Shown here piece after piece: positions 1-7,171 of a stretch of 64,000 nucleotides of DNA. Source of the DNA: Alphaproteobacteria bacterium. Its GTDB lineage: Bacteria > Pseudomonadota > Alphaproteobacteria > Rhodobacterales > Rhodobacteraceae. The position numbers and the translations under genes were made by a program. Each line of letters starts with the position of its first letter. Within the stretch, counting starts at the first letter, position 1. The DNA lies in NCBI GenBank assembly GCA_030425925.1, contig JAUHZO010000006.1:62001-126000 (forward strand), given 5' to 3'. The notes beneath the pieces are model-generated. The model was not told the DNA's origin and searched no databases. It saw only the letters and a list, made by a program, of their open reading frames with translations.

Positions 1-1
1 C

Positions 2-217
2 AGATGGGTCAGCTTTCACGGGCTGTCGATCAATGTCGAACCGGATCTGAGCCATTTCGACGGGATCGTGCCGTGCGGGATCACCGAACATGGCGTGACC
101 TCGCTGGTCGATCTGGGCCTTCCGGTGACGATGGCGGATGTGGACGTGGCGCTGCGGCGGACCTTCGACGAGGTGATGACCCGGCCCGCCGCCTGCGCCA
201 CGCCACCGCAGGGCTGA
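2..217 (+). CDS. lipB: Octanoyltransferase LipB, C-terminal part (5' truncated by window edge)
   Basis: This is the last 71 codons of a lipoyl(octanoyl) transferase, which moves octanoate from acyl carrier protein to lipoyl domains in the cytoplasm. The visible part starts in the conserved [18 protein letters not shown] block and contains the PCGI motif with the catalytic cysteine at about residue 27 of the fragment. It ends in TGA at 215-217. The start lies outside the window. No downstream gene on this strand appears coupled to it, because the next gene is on the minus strand. Confidence 0.9.
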   Translation, partial: RWVSFHGLSINVEPDLSHFDGIVPCGITEHGVTSLVDLGLPVTMADVDVALRRTFDEVMTRPAACATPPQG

Positions 218-274
218 TCCGCGGCGGGGCCCTGGCACCCGGCGCGGGATCACCCTGAAGACGGACAGCGCCGC

Positions 275-478
275 TTAGCGGCGCGCGCCGAAGACGTGGA
301 ACAGGATGTCCTCGCGGGCGATCCCCAGGGCCTCGAGCTCGGCATCCGAAAGCGCCCGCAATTCCGCCACCTGCGCCGCGAGGCGGCGGCTGCGGCGGTC
401 AAAGGGCGTGTCGAAGAGCGCGGCAAGGCGGCGCAGGACGGACGGCTGTGCAACGTAGTCGTGATCGAAATAGGCCAT
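275..478 (-). CDS. DUF1127 domain small protein
   Basis: This 67-residue protein begins MAYFDHDYVAQPS and carries the C-terminal DUF1127 pattern, with arginine-rich LRALSDAELEALGIAREDI near residues 40-60. Family members in alphaproteobacteria are small, often stress- or RNA-linked proteins; the role of this copy is unknown. An AAGGGGA ribosome binding site lies five bases before the ATG. It is divergent from ctaD and shares a roughly 300-base intergenic region with it. Confidence 0.85.
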   Translation of the reverse strand: MAYFDHDYVAQPSVLRRLAALFDTPFDRRSRRLAAQVAELRALSDAELEALGIAREDILFHVFGARR

Positions 479-664
479 GTGGTTCCCCTTCCCTGGCAGG
501 TGGCGGCAGGCGATGCCCCGAGCAGTGATCCAAGCCTAGCCGCGGCCCCGAAAGCCCGACAGTCAGGAATGCCTGACCCCTGTGGACCGCCGCCCCGCCA
601 TGTCCCCGGAATTCCTGCACCTTTCCAGAGGGATGCGCAAAAGCCGGGGGTGCGACAAAAATAT

Positions 665-678
665 TTGATCTGCGTCAA
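665..678. promoter_or_regulatory. FNR/FnrL-type box upstream of ctaD
   Basis: The sequence TTGATCTGCGTCAA matches the FNR/FnrL consensus TTGAT-N4-ATCAA with one mismatch in the second arm. It lies about 105 bases before the ctaD start and about 185 bases before the divergent DUF1127 gene. FnrL represses or activates respiratory genes when oxygen falls in Rhodobacter. Which of the two genes it controls is inferred, not shown. The rest of 479-783 holds nothing else I recognise apart from an AT-rich stretch around the box. Confidence 0.55.
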
Positions 679-783
679 ATCCCTCCATTGCCCGGCTTCG
701 GGACACATTCTAAAACGTGCAAGGATACCGGGCGCAGGGGGATTCCCCCTGTGCCTTGAATTTCAGCCAACAGGAGGCAGGAC

Positions 784-2457
784 ATGGCAGACGCCGCCAT
801 CCACGGCCACGAGCATGAAGACAACCGCGGGTTCTTTACCCGGTGGTTCATGTCGACGAACCACAAGGACATCGGGATCCTCTACCTGATCGTCTCGGCT
901 TTCGTCGGCTTCATCTCGGTGGCCTTCACCGTTTACATGCGCATGGAGCTGATGGAGCCCGGCGTTCAGTACATGTGCATGGAAGGCATGCGGTTCACCG
1001 CGGCCGCCGTGGGCGATTGTACCCCCAACGGCCATATCTGGAACGTGACCGTGACGGCGCACGGCATCCTGATGATGTTCTTCGTCGTGATCCCGGCGCT
1101 GTTCGGCGGCTTTGGCAACTACTTCATGCCGTTGCAGATCGGCGCGCCGGACATGGCGTTCCCGCGCATGAACAACCTGTCCTTCTGGCTCTACGTCGCG
1201 GGCACAACGCTGGCCGTCTTGTCGGTGTTCAGCCCGGGCGGCAACGGCCAGCTGGGCTCGGGCGTGGGCTGGGTGCTCTACCCGCCGCTTTCGGTCAACG
1301 AGGCCGGCATGTCGATGGACCTCGCGATCTTTGCGGTGCACGTTTCGGGCGCGTCGTCGATCCTTGGTGCAATCAACATGATCACCACCTTCCTGAACAT
1401 GCGGGCCCCTGGCATGACGCTCTTCAAGGTGCCGCTCTTCTCGTGGTCGATCTTCGTCACCTCCTGGCTGATCCTGCTGTCGCTGCCGGTTCTGGCGGGC
1501 GCGATCACCATGCTGCTGACCGACCGCAACTTCGGCACGACCTTCTTTGACCCGGCCGGCGGCGGTGACCCGATCCTCTACCAGCACATCCTGTGGTTCT
1601 TTGGCCACCCCGAGGTCTACATCATCATCCTGCCCGGGTTCGGCATCATCAGCCACGTCATCGCCACGTTCAGCCGCAAGCCCGTCTTCGGCTACCTGCC
1701 GATGGTCTGGGCGATCATCGCCATCGGCGCGCTGGGCTTTGTCGTCTGGGCGCACCACATGTACACCGTGGGCATGTCGCTGACCCAGCAGAGCTACTTC
1801 ATGCTGGCCACGATGGTCATCGCGGTGCCGACGGGCGTGAAGGTGTTCTCGTGGATCGCCACGATGTGGGGCGGCTCGATCGAGTTCAAGACGCCGATGC
1901 TCTGGGCCTTCGGCTTCCTGTTCCTCTTCACCGTGGGCGGCGTGACCGGCATCGTGCTGAGCCAGGCCGGCGTGGACCGTGCCTATCACGACACCTATTA
2001 CGTCGTGGCGCATTTCCACTACGTGATGAGCCTGGGCGCGGTGTTCGCGATCTTTGCCGGGATCTACTTCTACCTGCCCAAGATGACGGGCCGGATGTAC
2101 AACGAGACCTTTGGCAAGATCCACTTCTGGGCGATGTTCATCGGCGCAAACCTGACCTTCTTCCCCCAGCACTTCCTGGGCCGTCAGGGCATGCCGCGCC
2201 GCTACATCGACTATCCCGAGGCCTATGCGCTGTGGAACTACGTGTCGTCCTGGGGCGCGTTCCTGTCGTTCGCGTCGTTCCTGTTCTTCTTCTTCGTGAT
2301 CTGGCACGCGCTGGCCAAGGGTGCCCGTGTCACCCAGAACAACCCGTGGAACGAATACGCCGACACCCTGGAATGGACCCTGCCCTCGCCGCCGCCGGAG
2401 CACACCTTCGAGCAGCTGCCGAAGCAGGAAGACTGGGACAAGGGCCACGCCCACTGA
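784..2457 (+). CDS. ctaD: Cytochrome c oxidase subunit I, aa3 type
   Basis: The 557-residue protein is the catalytic subunit of the proton-pumping aa3 oxidase in the inner membrane. It has all expected metal ligands: a haem a histidine in TAHGILMMF (about residue 92), the GHPEVY motif with the CuB histidine and cross-linked tyrosine (about 273), the CuB pair in AHHMY (about 322), and the haem a3 and haem a histidines in HFHYV (about 410). The D-channel aspartate in [10 protein letters not shown] is present. An AGGAGG site precedes the ATG by seven bases. Length and ligand spacing match Paracoccus CtaD. The ctaC, ctaB and ctaE genes are not in this window, as is usual for roseobacters. An FNR-type box lies upstream. 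Confidence 0.98.
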   Translation: MADAAIHGHEHEDNRGFFTRWFMSTNHKDIGILYLIVSAFVGFISVAFTVYMRMELMEPGVQYMCMEGMRFTAAAVGDCTPNGHIWNVTVTAHGILMMFFVVIPALFGGFGNYFMPLQIGAPDMAFPRMNNLSFWLYVAGTTLAVLSVFSPGGNGQLGSGVGWVLYPPLSVNEAGMSMDLAIFAVHVSGASSILGAINMITTFLNMRAPGMTLFKVPLFSWSIFVTSWLILLSLPVLAGAITMLLTDRNFGTTFFDPAGGGDPILYQHILWFFGHPEVYIIILPGFGIISHVIATFSRKPVFGYLPMVWAIIAIGALGFVVWAHHMYTVGMSLTQQSYFMLATMVIAVPTGVKVFSWIATMWGGSIEFKTPMLWAFGFLFLFTVGGVTGIVLSQAGVDRAYHDTYYVVAHFHYVMSLGAVFAIFAGIYFYLPKMTGRMYNETFGKIHFWAMFIGANLTFFPQHFLGRQGMPRRYIDYPEAYALWNYVSSWGAFLSFASFLFFFFVIWHALAKGARVTQNNPWNEYADTLEWTLPSPPPEHTFEQLPKQEDWDKGHAH

Positions 2458-2462
2458 AGTGC

Positions 2463-2480
2463 GGCGGGGTAAACCCCGCC
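2463..2480. repeat. Palindromic GGCGGGG-TAAA-CCCCGCC element
   Basis: A 7-bp inverted repeat with a four-base loop starts six bases after the ctaD stop and is followed by CTAC. The form (G/C-rich arms around a short A/T centre, ending CCTAC) resembles the 28-bp palindrome at 58324-58351 and suggests a dispersed 3'-end repeat. It could form an RNA hairpin ahead of the stronger terminator at 2496. Confidence 0.6.
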
Positions 2481-2495
2481 CTACGCAAACGACAG

Positions 2496-2520
2496 GGCCC
2501 CGGAGCGATCCGGGGCCTTT
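2496..2520 (+). terminator. Rho-independent terminator after ctaD
   Basis: A perfect 9-bp stem (GGCCCCGGA with TCCGGGGCC) closes a GCGA tetraloop and is followed by TTTGCTTT. It lies between ctaD and the next small gene on the same strand. The following gene therefore either reads through or has its own promoter. Confidence 0.75.
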
Positions 2521-2539
2521 GCTTTGAAGGGACCCGGGC

Positions 2540-2908
2540 ATGGCCTGGACGCTGATCTTTCTGCCCGTGCTGGCCTTTGCGCTTGGGTCCCGCTGGCCCG
2601 GGGCGCTGGTTCTGGGCACGGTTCTGGCCGCGACCGGGCTGTTGGTGTGGGCCGCGCTGTCAACGCGCAGCCTGCTGCTGTCAGAGGCGGGCATCGACGC
2701 GGCCCATCACGACACCTACTACGTGGTGGGCGACACCCGTTCCATGGGCGTTGCCGCCGCGCTGTCTGTCGGGCTGGGGCTGGTCTGGCTGGCGCTGAAC
2801 GCCTGGCGGGCACTGCGCCTTCCCCGGGTCATGGCGGCACTGACCTACATGGCGTTTCTGGCTTTCATGGGCAATTTCATGGTTGCAACGGAGTTTTTGC
2901 ACGCCTGA
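2540..2908 (+). CDS. Small membrane protein resembling CtaD helices IX-XI without haem ligands
   Basis: This 122-residue protein has about four predicted membrane segments. Residues 47-65 (SEAGIDAAHHDTYYVVGD) align with [18 protein letters not shown] of CtaD, the helix IX-X junction. The order of later helices also matches, ending in a GNFMVATEF segment that aligns with [11 protein letters not shown]. The HFHYV haem ligands of CtaD are replaced by DTRSM, so it cannot bind haem in that way. An AAGGGA site lies seven bases before the ATG. Together with the next gene it looks like the C-terminal third of a duplicated oxidase subunit I. It may be a decaying duplicate or a small protein kept for assembly or stability; I cannot tell which. 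Confidence 0.7.
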   Translation: MAWTLIFLPVLAFALGSRWPGALVLGTVLAATGLLVWAALSTRSLLLSEAGIDAAHHDTYYVVGDTRSMGVAAALSVGLGLVWLALNAWRALRLPRVMAALTYMAFLAFMGNFMVATEFLHA

Positions 2909-2910
2909 CC

Positions 2911-3066
2911 ATGCCGCGCCGCCATGTCGACTATCCCGACGCCATGACCCGACTGAACGCGATCAGCAGCGCCCTGAGCGTCCTGATGGCCGTGCTCCTT
3001 GTGCTGTTCGCAGGCTTCGCCCTGTACCAGGTCTTTGCCCGGCTGCGCCGCGGCCCGGTTGCTTGA
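2911..3066 (+). CDS. 51-aa single-helix protein resembling CtaD helix XII
   Basis: The protein starts MPRRHVDYPDAM, which aligns with [12 protein letters not shown] of CtaD, and continues into one hydrophobic segment (about residues 17-40) where CtaD has helix XII. It starts two bases after the stop of the preceding gene and lacks a clear ribosome binding site, so translation is probably coupled. It is in a different frame from the preceding gene. A frameshift in a once-continuous reading frame would explain the arrangement; a sequencing error there cannot be excluded. Confidence 0.6.
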   Translation: MPRRHVDYPDAMTRLNAISSALSVLMAVLLVLFAGFALYQVFARLRRGPVA

Positions 3067-3290
3067 CCCGTCCGGGGTCCACGACATATTCTGCAACGCG
3101 AACCTGACCGGAGCGATCCATGCCCAACATCCCCCGCACATCTGCCACGCCCTGCCGTCGATCGACACGGCCCGGGCAGAGGCATCCTCGGGGATGACGA
3201 CAAGGCACACCTCAGGGCGTGGAACCGGCCAGAGACCGGACCCCGTGACCGTCGCCGCAGCTCAACTCTTTCGCCGTCAACCGGACTGAC

Positions 3291-3788
3291 ATGCCCTATC
3301 GCTGGACCCCCGACACAACCGAAGCCGCCGCGCAGGAGCTGCGTCTCTGGCCACACAATTCCCTGCCGCCCGAAGGCTTCGCGGCCATGGTGCTGGGGTT
3401 CTTCCTGTTTGCCACGATCCCGCTTTACGGCCTTCTGGGCACCGTCCTGCTCTGGGGCGTGCTGCCTTTCGTGCTGGCGGCCACCGCCGCGCTTTATTAC
3501 GCGCTGCGCCGCAACGGGCGCGACCGGCAGATCCTCGAAGTGCTCACCGTCACGCCCGAGCGCTGCCACCTGACCCGCACCAACCCCAGGGGCGACGTGC
3601 AGGACTGGGAAAGCAACACCTACTGGGTGCAGGTCGCCTGCCACGAACGGGGCGGGCCGGTGCCCTATTACGTGACGCTGAAAGGCGCGGGGCGCGAGGT
3701 GGAGATCGGGGCCTTCCTGAGCGAGGACGAACGCCGCGATCTTTACGAAGACCTGACCCGCCGCATCGCGCGCATCGGGCGGGGCTGA
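3291..3788 (+). CDS. DUF2244 domain membrane protein
   Basis: The 165-residue protein has two adjacent membrane segments at about residues 35-75 and a soluble C-terminal half. The N-terminal LWPHNSLPPEGFAAMVLGFF pattern is characteristic of DUF2244. Members are commonly found near cytochrome oxidase genes in alphaproteobacteria, but their biochemical role is not established. The 224 bases between it and the preceding gene hold no convincing gene. It is followed two bases later by the GTG start of the next gene, so the two are probably cotranscribed. Confidence 0.8.
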   Translation: MPYRWTPDTTEAAAQELRLWPHNSLPPEGFAAMVLGFFLFATIPLYGLLGTVLLWGVLPFVLAATAALYYALRRNGRDRQILEVLTVTPERCHLTRTNPRGDVQDWESNTYWVQVACHERGGPVPYYVTLKGAGREVEIGAFLSEDERRDLYEDLTRRIARIGRG

Positions 3789-3790
3789 GC

Positions 3791-4690
3791 GTGGCACAGG
3801 CCCCGGCGACCCCCAAGGCCAGGCGGTGGCTGCTGCGGGCCGCGGCCACGCTCCACCCGGCGCTGGCCGGGCGTCTGGGGCCCGCCGCCTCGGAACGTGC
3901 GGCGCTGGCGCTGCGCGCCGCGAAGCGGCCCGTCAGGGCCGCCGAGCGCCTGACCTTCCTGATCCCCCTGGTGGGCCCCGGCGCGGTGGGCGACTGGACC
4001 GCGGTGACAACGCGCCTGTCCGCGACGCTGCAAAGCCTGCGCGACCAGACCGATCCGCGCTGGCAGGCCGTGATCTGCTGCCAGGACCGCCCGCCCCTGC
4101 CCGACGATCCGCGCCTGTCCTGGCTGCCCTTCGACGACCCGACGCCGGGCAATGACAAGTGGCGCAAGCTGGCCGCGCTGTGCCATCACCTGCCGCGGAT
4201 GGACCTGCCCCCGGGCTATGTCATGAGCTTTGACGCCGACGACCTGCTGCACCGCGGCGCGGTGGCCGAGATGCTGACCCGGCAGGCCCCCGGCGGCTAC
4301 CTGGTCACGCAGGGGTTCGTCATGGATCACGCCACCGGGCAGGTGGCGCTGGCGCAGCCGCAAAGCCTGGCGGTGCCGGGACAAAAGGCGCTGTGGAAGC
4401 TCTGCGGCTCCTGCGCGGCGCTGTATCACGACCCCGCCGAGCCGCTGTCCGTGCAGTTCCTGGCCGCCATGACGGCGCACGAACACCGGATGTTCCCGCA
4501 TCTGGCCGCGCTGGCCGGGCGACGGCTGCAGCCGCTGTCCATGCCCGCTGTTCTGTACGTGCTCAATCATGGCGAGAACTTTGGCGCGCGGCGCGGGCGC
4601 GTCGGGTTCAAGACCCGCTTTGTCGACCGCTTCCGGCTGACCGACTCGGCGCGTCTGGAGAGCGTCGGGGCGGATTTCCCCGCCCCCTGA
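3791..4690 (+). CDS. Glycosyltransferase, GT-A fold (putative rhamnosyltransferase-like)
   Basis: The 299-residue protein has a GT-A layout. TFLIPLVGPGAVGDW (about residue 55) is the nucleotide-binding start, LQSLRDQTDPRWQAVIC follows, and VMSFDADDLLHRGAV (about 143) holds the DxD metal motif. There is no signal peptide or membrane segment, so it is probably a cytoplasmic enzyme that adds sugar to a surface polysaccharide. Donor and acceptor are unknown. The GTG start lies two bases after the DUF2244 stop. No other polysaccharide genes are adjacent. Confidence 0.7.
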   Translation: MAQAPATPKARRWLLRAAATLHPALAGRLGPAASERAALALRAAKRPVRAAERLTFLIPLVGPGAVGDWTAVTTRLSATLQSLRDQTDPRWQAVICCQDRPPLPDDPRLSWLPFDDPTPGNDKWRKLAALCHHLPRMDLPPGYVMSFDADDLLHRGAVAEMLTRQAPGGYLVTQGFVMDHATGQVALAQPQSLAVPGQKALWKLCGSCAALYHDPAEPLSVQFLAAMTAHEHRMFPHLAALAGRRLQPLSMPAVLYVLNHGENFGARRGRVGFKTRFVDRFRLTDSARLESVGADFPAP

Positions 4691-4728
4691 ACCGGCCCTC
4701 CGGGCGCATCCGCCGCGGCCGGCCCGCG

Positions 4729-5196
4729 TCAGCCCGCCGACAGACGCGCCTTGACGAGGCCACCCACGGCACCGAAATCCATCTGGCCGGTATATTTCGC
4801 CTTCAGCACGCCCATCACCCGGCCCATGTCGCGGATCGAATCCGCCTCGACCTCGGCCACCGCGGCGTCGATGGCGCGGGCGATCTCGGCATCCGACAGG
4901 GCCTGCGGCAGGAATTCCTCGATGATCTCGATTTCCGCCTGCTCGCGCTCGGCCAGGTCCAGCCGGCCGCCTTCTTCATAGGTGCGCGCGCTTTCGCGGC
5001 GCTGCTTGACCATCTTGCCCAGGATCGACAGCACCTCGGCTTCGTCCACCCCGTCTTCGCGGCCTTCGGCCCGGACCGCGATGTCGCGGTCCTTGATCGC
5101 GGCATTGATCAGGCGCAGGGTGGACAGCCGCGCGGCCTCCTTGTCCTTCATCGCCTGCTTGACGGCCGCAGTGATCCGTGTGCGCATGTCGCCCAT
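4729..5196 (-). CDS. GatB/YqeY domain protein
   Basis: This 155-residue helical protein begins MGDMRTRITAAVKQAMKDK and has the YqeY signature LSTLRLINAAIKDRDI, with the C-terminal DMGRVMGVLKAKYTGQMDFG. The fold matches the tail domain of GatB, which contacts tRNA in the amidotransferase. Free-standing copies are thought to act in tRNA-related processes but are not well defined. The start at 5196 is chosen because a GGGGA site lies about ten bases upstream; the ATG at 5187 is also possible. Confidence 0.85.
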   Translation of the reverse strand: MGDMRTRITAAVKQAMKDKEAARLSTLRLINAAIKDRDIAVRAEGREDGVDEAEVLSILGKMVKQRRESARTYEEGGRLDLAEREQAEIEIIEEFLPQALSDAEIARAIDAAVAEVEADSIRDMGRVMGVLKAKYTGQMDFGAVGGLVKARLSAG

Positions 5197-5349
5197 CGTG
5201 ATGTCATCCCCGTTGCAGGCCGTGAGCGTGGCCCGATCGGAACAGGGATACAGGTCCTGCGGCGACGCATCAATGCCGGTATTGAGCGACTCGCCTGGGA
5301 CGGGCACCATGTGGGTATCTTGACACCCAATCCATTCAAGGAGGATGCG

Positions 5350-5889
5350 ATGCGTCGCTCTGTCCGGAATACCTTTGTGGCCGCCGTTCTGGTGGCGACA
5401 GGCGCCCAGGCCGATCCCACCGTCGGCTTCGGCTTCAACTACGTCTTTGGCGAAGGTCCCGCCATCGGCTTCAAGCTGTTCACCGACAACAAGGAGGACT
5501 CCACTGCCGGATATGTCGGGTTCGACTACGTGTTCCGGCGCGACGCGGTGCGCCCGCATATGGGCATCGGCTATCTGGGGCAGGACTGGTATCTTGGCGT
5601 CGATATCGGCCTGACGGGCGAGGCGGCGCGTCCCGATTTCGCCATCGGTGCCGGCTTGGCCGATACCGAGGCCCCGCCCAAGCCGCGGCGTCAGACCAAC
5701 ACCACCAACAATGGCGGAACCGGCGGCACCGGGAACGGCAATGGCAATGGCGGCACCGGCGGCGAGGATGGCGGCGAAGAGACCGCCAGCGACGATGTCT
5801 GCTACTACTACGAGGAAGACTGCGCACCGGGCCAGCCGGTGATCGGCCCGGACGGCGAGGTGGTCGAGAAATTCGTCCTGCGGTTCTGA
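5350..5889 (+). CDS. Secreted or outer-membrane-associated glycine-rich protein
   Basis: The 179-residue product has a signal peptide (MRRSVRNTFVAAVLVATGAQA), then about 95 residues of alternating aromatic strands (FGFNYVFGEGPAIGFKLF) that suggest a small beta-barrel or beta-sheet domain. A low-complexity Asn/Gly/Thr linker spans about residues 118-140, and the acidic tail contains the pair of cysteines in CYYYEEDC. AAGGAGG lies six bases before the ATG. I do not recognise a family. It is divergent from yqeY and carries its own upstream region. Confidence 0.7.
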   Translation: MRRSVRNTFVAAVLVATGAQADPTVGFGFNYVFGEGPAIGFKLFTDNKEDSTAGYVGFDYVFRRDAVRPHMGIGYLGQDWYLGVDIGLTGEAARPDFAIGAGLADTEAPPKPRRQTNTTNNGGTGGTGNGNGNGGTGGEDGGEETASDDVCYYYEEDCAPGQPVIGPDGEVVEKFVLRF

Positions 5890-5960
5890 CGGCGCGGTCT
5901 GCTTGACGGCCCGGAACCGGGCCGGTACAGCACGAAAAGTCCCGCCTTCAGGAGTCTGCC

Positions 5961-7103
5961 ATGCCGTTTGCGCCCACCGCCTGTCTCGCGCTTGCCGACG
6001 GGACCGTCTTCTATGGACAGGGGTTCGGAGCCACGGGGCAGACCACGGCAGAGCTGTGTTTCAACACCGCCATGACCGGCTATCAGGAGATCATGACCGA
6101 TCCCTCTTATGCCGGGCAGGTGGTGACGTTCACCTTTCCCCATATCGGCAATGTCGGCACCACGCCCGAGGATGACGAAACCGCCGATCCGGTGGCGGCG
6201 GGGATGGTGGTGAAATGGCTGCCGACGCAAAGCTCCAACTGGCGCGCGGTGCAGGAACTGTCGGACTGGCTGGCCGCGCGCGGGCGCATCGCCATCGGCG
6301 GGATCGACACGCGGAGGCTGACCCGGGCGATCCGCCAGCAGGGCGCGCCGCATGTGGCGCTGTCACACGACCCCGAGGGCAAGTTCGACATCGGCGCGCT
6401 GGTGGCCGCGGCCCGGGCCTTTCCCGGGCTCGAAGGGCTGGACCTGGCGCGCGAGGTCACCTGCGCGCAAAGCTACCGCTGGAGCGAGACCCGCTGGGCC
6501 TGGCCCGAGGGCTACGGCACGCAGGACGCGCCGCGGCACAAGGTCGTGGCGGTGGATTACGGGGCCAAGCGCAACATCCTGCGCTGTCTTGCCTCGGCGG
6601 GGTGCGAAGTGACGGTGCTGCCCGCCACGGCGAGCTATGACGACGTGATGGCGCATCAGCCGGACGGGGTGTTCCTGTCCAACGGGCCCGGCGACCCGGC
6701 GGCCACCGGGGCCTATGCCGTGCCGATGATCCAGGGCCTGCTGGACAAGACCGACCTGCCGGTCTTTGGCATCTGCCTTGGCCACCAGATGCTGGCGCTG
6801 GCGCTGGGGGCGAAGACGATCAAGATGAACCACGGCCATCACGGCGCCAACCACCCGGTCAAGGACATGGAAACCGGCAAGGTCGAGATCACCTCGATGA
6901 ATCACGGCTTTGCGGTGGACAGCCAGACCCTGCCCGACGGGGTATTGGAAACCCATGTCAGCCTGTTCGACGGGTCCAATTGCGGGTTGCGGGTGGCGGA
7001 CCGGCCTGTGTTTTCGGTGCAACACCATCCCGAGGCAAGCCCCGGTCCGCAGGACAGTTTTTACCTGTTCGAAAGGTTTGCCGCCTCGATGGCAAGGGTT
7101 TGA
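5961..7103 (+). CDS. carA: Carbamoyl-phosphate synthase small (glutaminase) subunit
   Basis: The 380-residue protein releases ammonia from glutamine for CarB in pyrimidine and arginine synthesis. The N-terminal CPSase domain begins at about residue 5 (ACLALADGTVFYGQGFG). The class I glutaminase domain has the nucleophile cysteine in GICLGHQML (about residue 271) and the His-Glu pair in QHHPEASPGP (about 353). Family length is typical. carB is not adjacent, which is common in this group. A hairpin with GGCCCGG arms lies at 5907-5924 in the leader, without a T-tract. Confidence 0.97.
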   Translation: MPFAPTACLALADGTVFYGQGFGATGQTTAELCFNTAMTGYQEIMTDPSYAGQVVTFTFPHIGNVGTTPEDDETADPVAAGMVVKWLPTQSSNWRAVQELSDWLAARGRIAIGGIDTRRLTRAIRQQGAPHVALSHDPEGKFDIGALVAAARAFPGLEGLDLAREVTCAQSYRWSETRWAWPEGYGTQDAPRHKVVAVDYGAKRNILRCLASAGCEVTVLPATASYDDVMAHQPDGVFLSNGPGDPAATGAYAVPMIQGLLDKTDLPVFGICLGHQMLALALGAKTIKMNHGHHGANHPVKDMETGKVEITSMNHGFAVDSQTLPDGVLETHVSLFDGSNCGLRVADRPVFSVQHHPEASPGPQDSFYLFERFAASMARV

Positions 7104-7112
7104 AAAGCTTCG

Positions 7113-7127
7113 TTAACCGGGTCTTAA
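7113..7127 (+). promoter_or_regulatory. CtrA-type binding site TTAA-N7-TTAA
   Basis: TTAACCGGGTCTTAA fits the full CtrA consensus TTAA-N7-TTAA exactly. It lies 45 bases before the start of the MshEN-glycosyltransferase and just after carA. In roseobacters CtrA is non-essential and controls motility, surface and phenotypic-switch genes. The site was found by eye; such A/T-only motifs are rare by chance in DNA of this GC content. Confidence 0.6.
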
Positions 7128-7171
7128 TCTTTTCCGAGTGATCTGGTCCCGTCCGTTGGAGAGGATGGGAC

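Noticed and set aside
763-2694. 643-codon open frame on the minus strand over ctaD
   Set aside because: It is antisense to a certain oxidase gene. The Arg/His/Gly-rich composition is that of a frame shadow in high-GC DNA.
3121-3198. 25-codon open frame before the DUF2244 gene
   Set aside because: It is short, Arg/Pro-rich, and has no support other than a weak GGAG upstream.
4393-5349. In-frame upstream extension of the glycine-rich protein at 5350
   Set aside because: The extension overlaps the glycosyltransferase and yqeY in other frames, while the ATG at 5350 has a strong AAGGAGG and starts a signal peptide.
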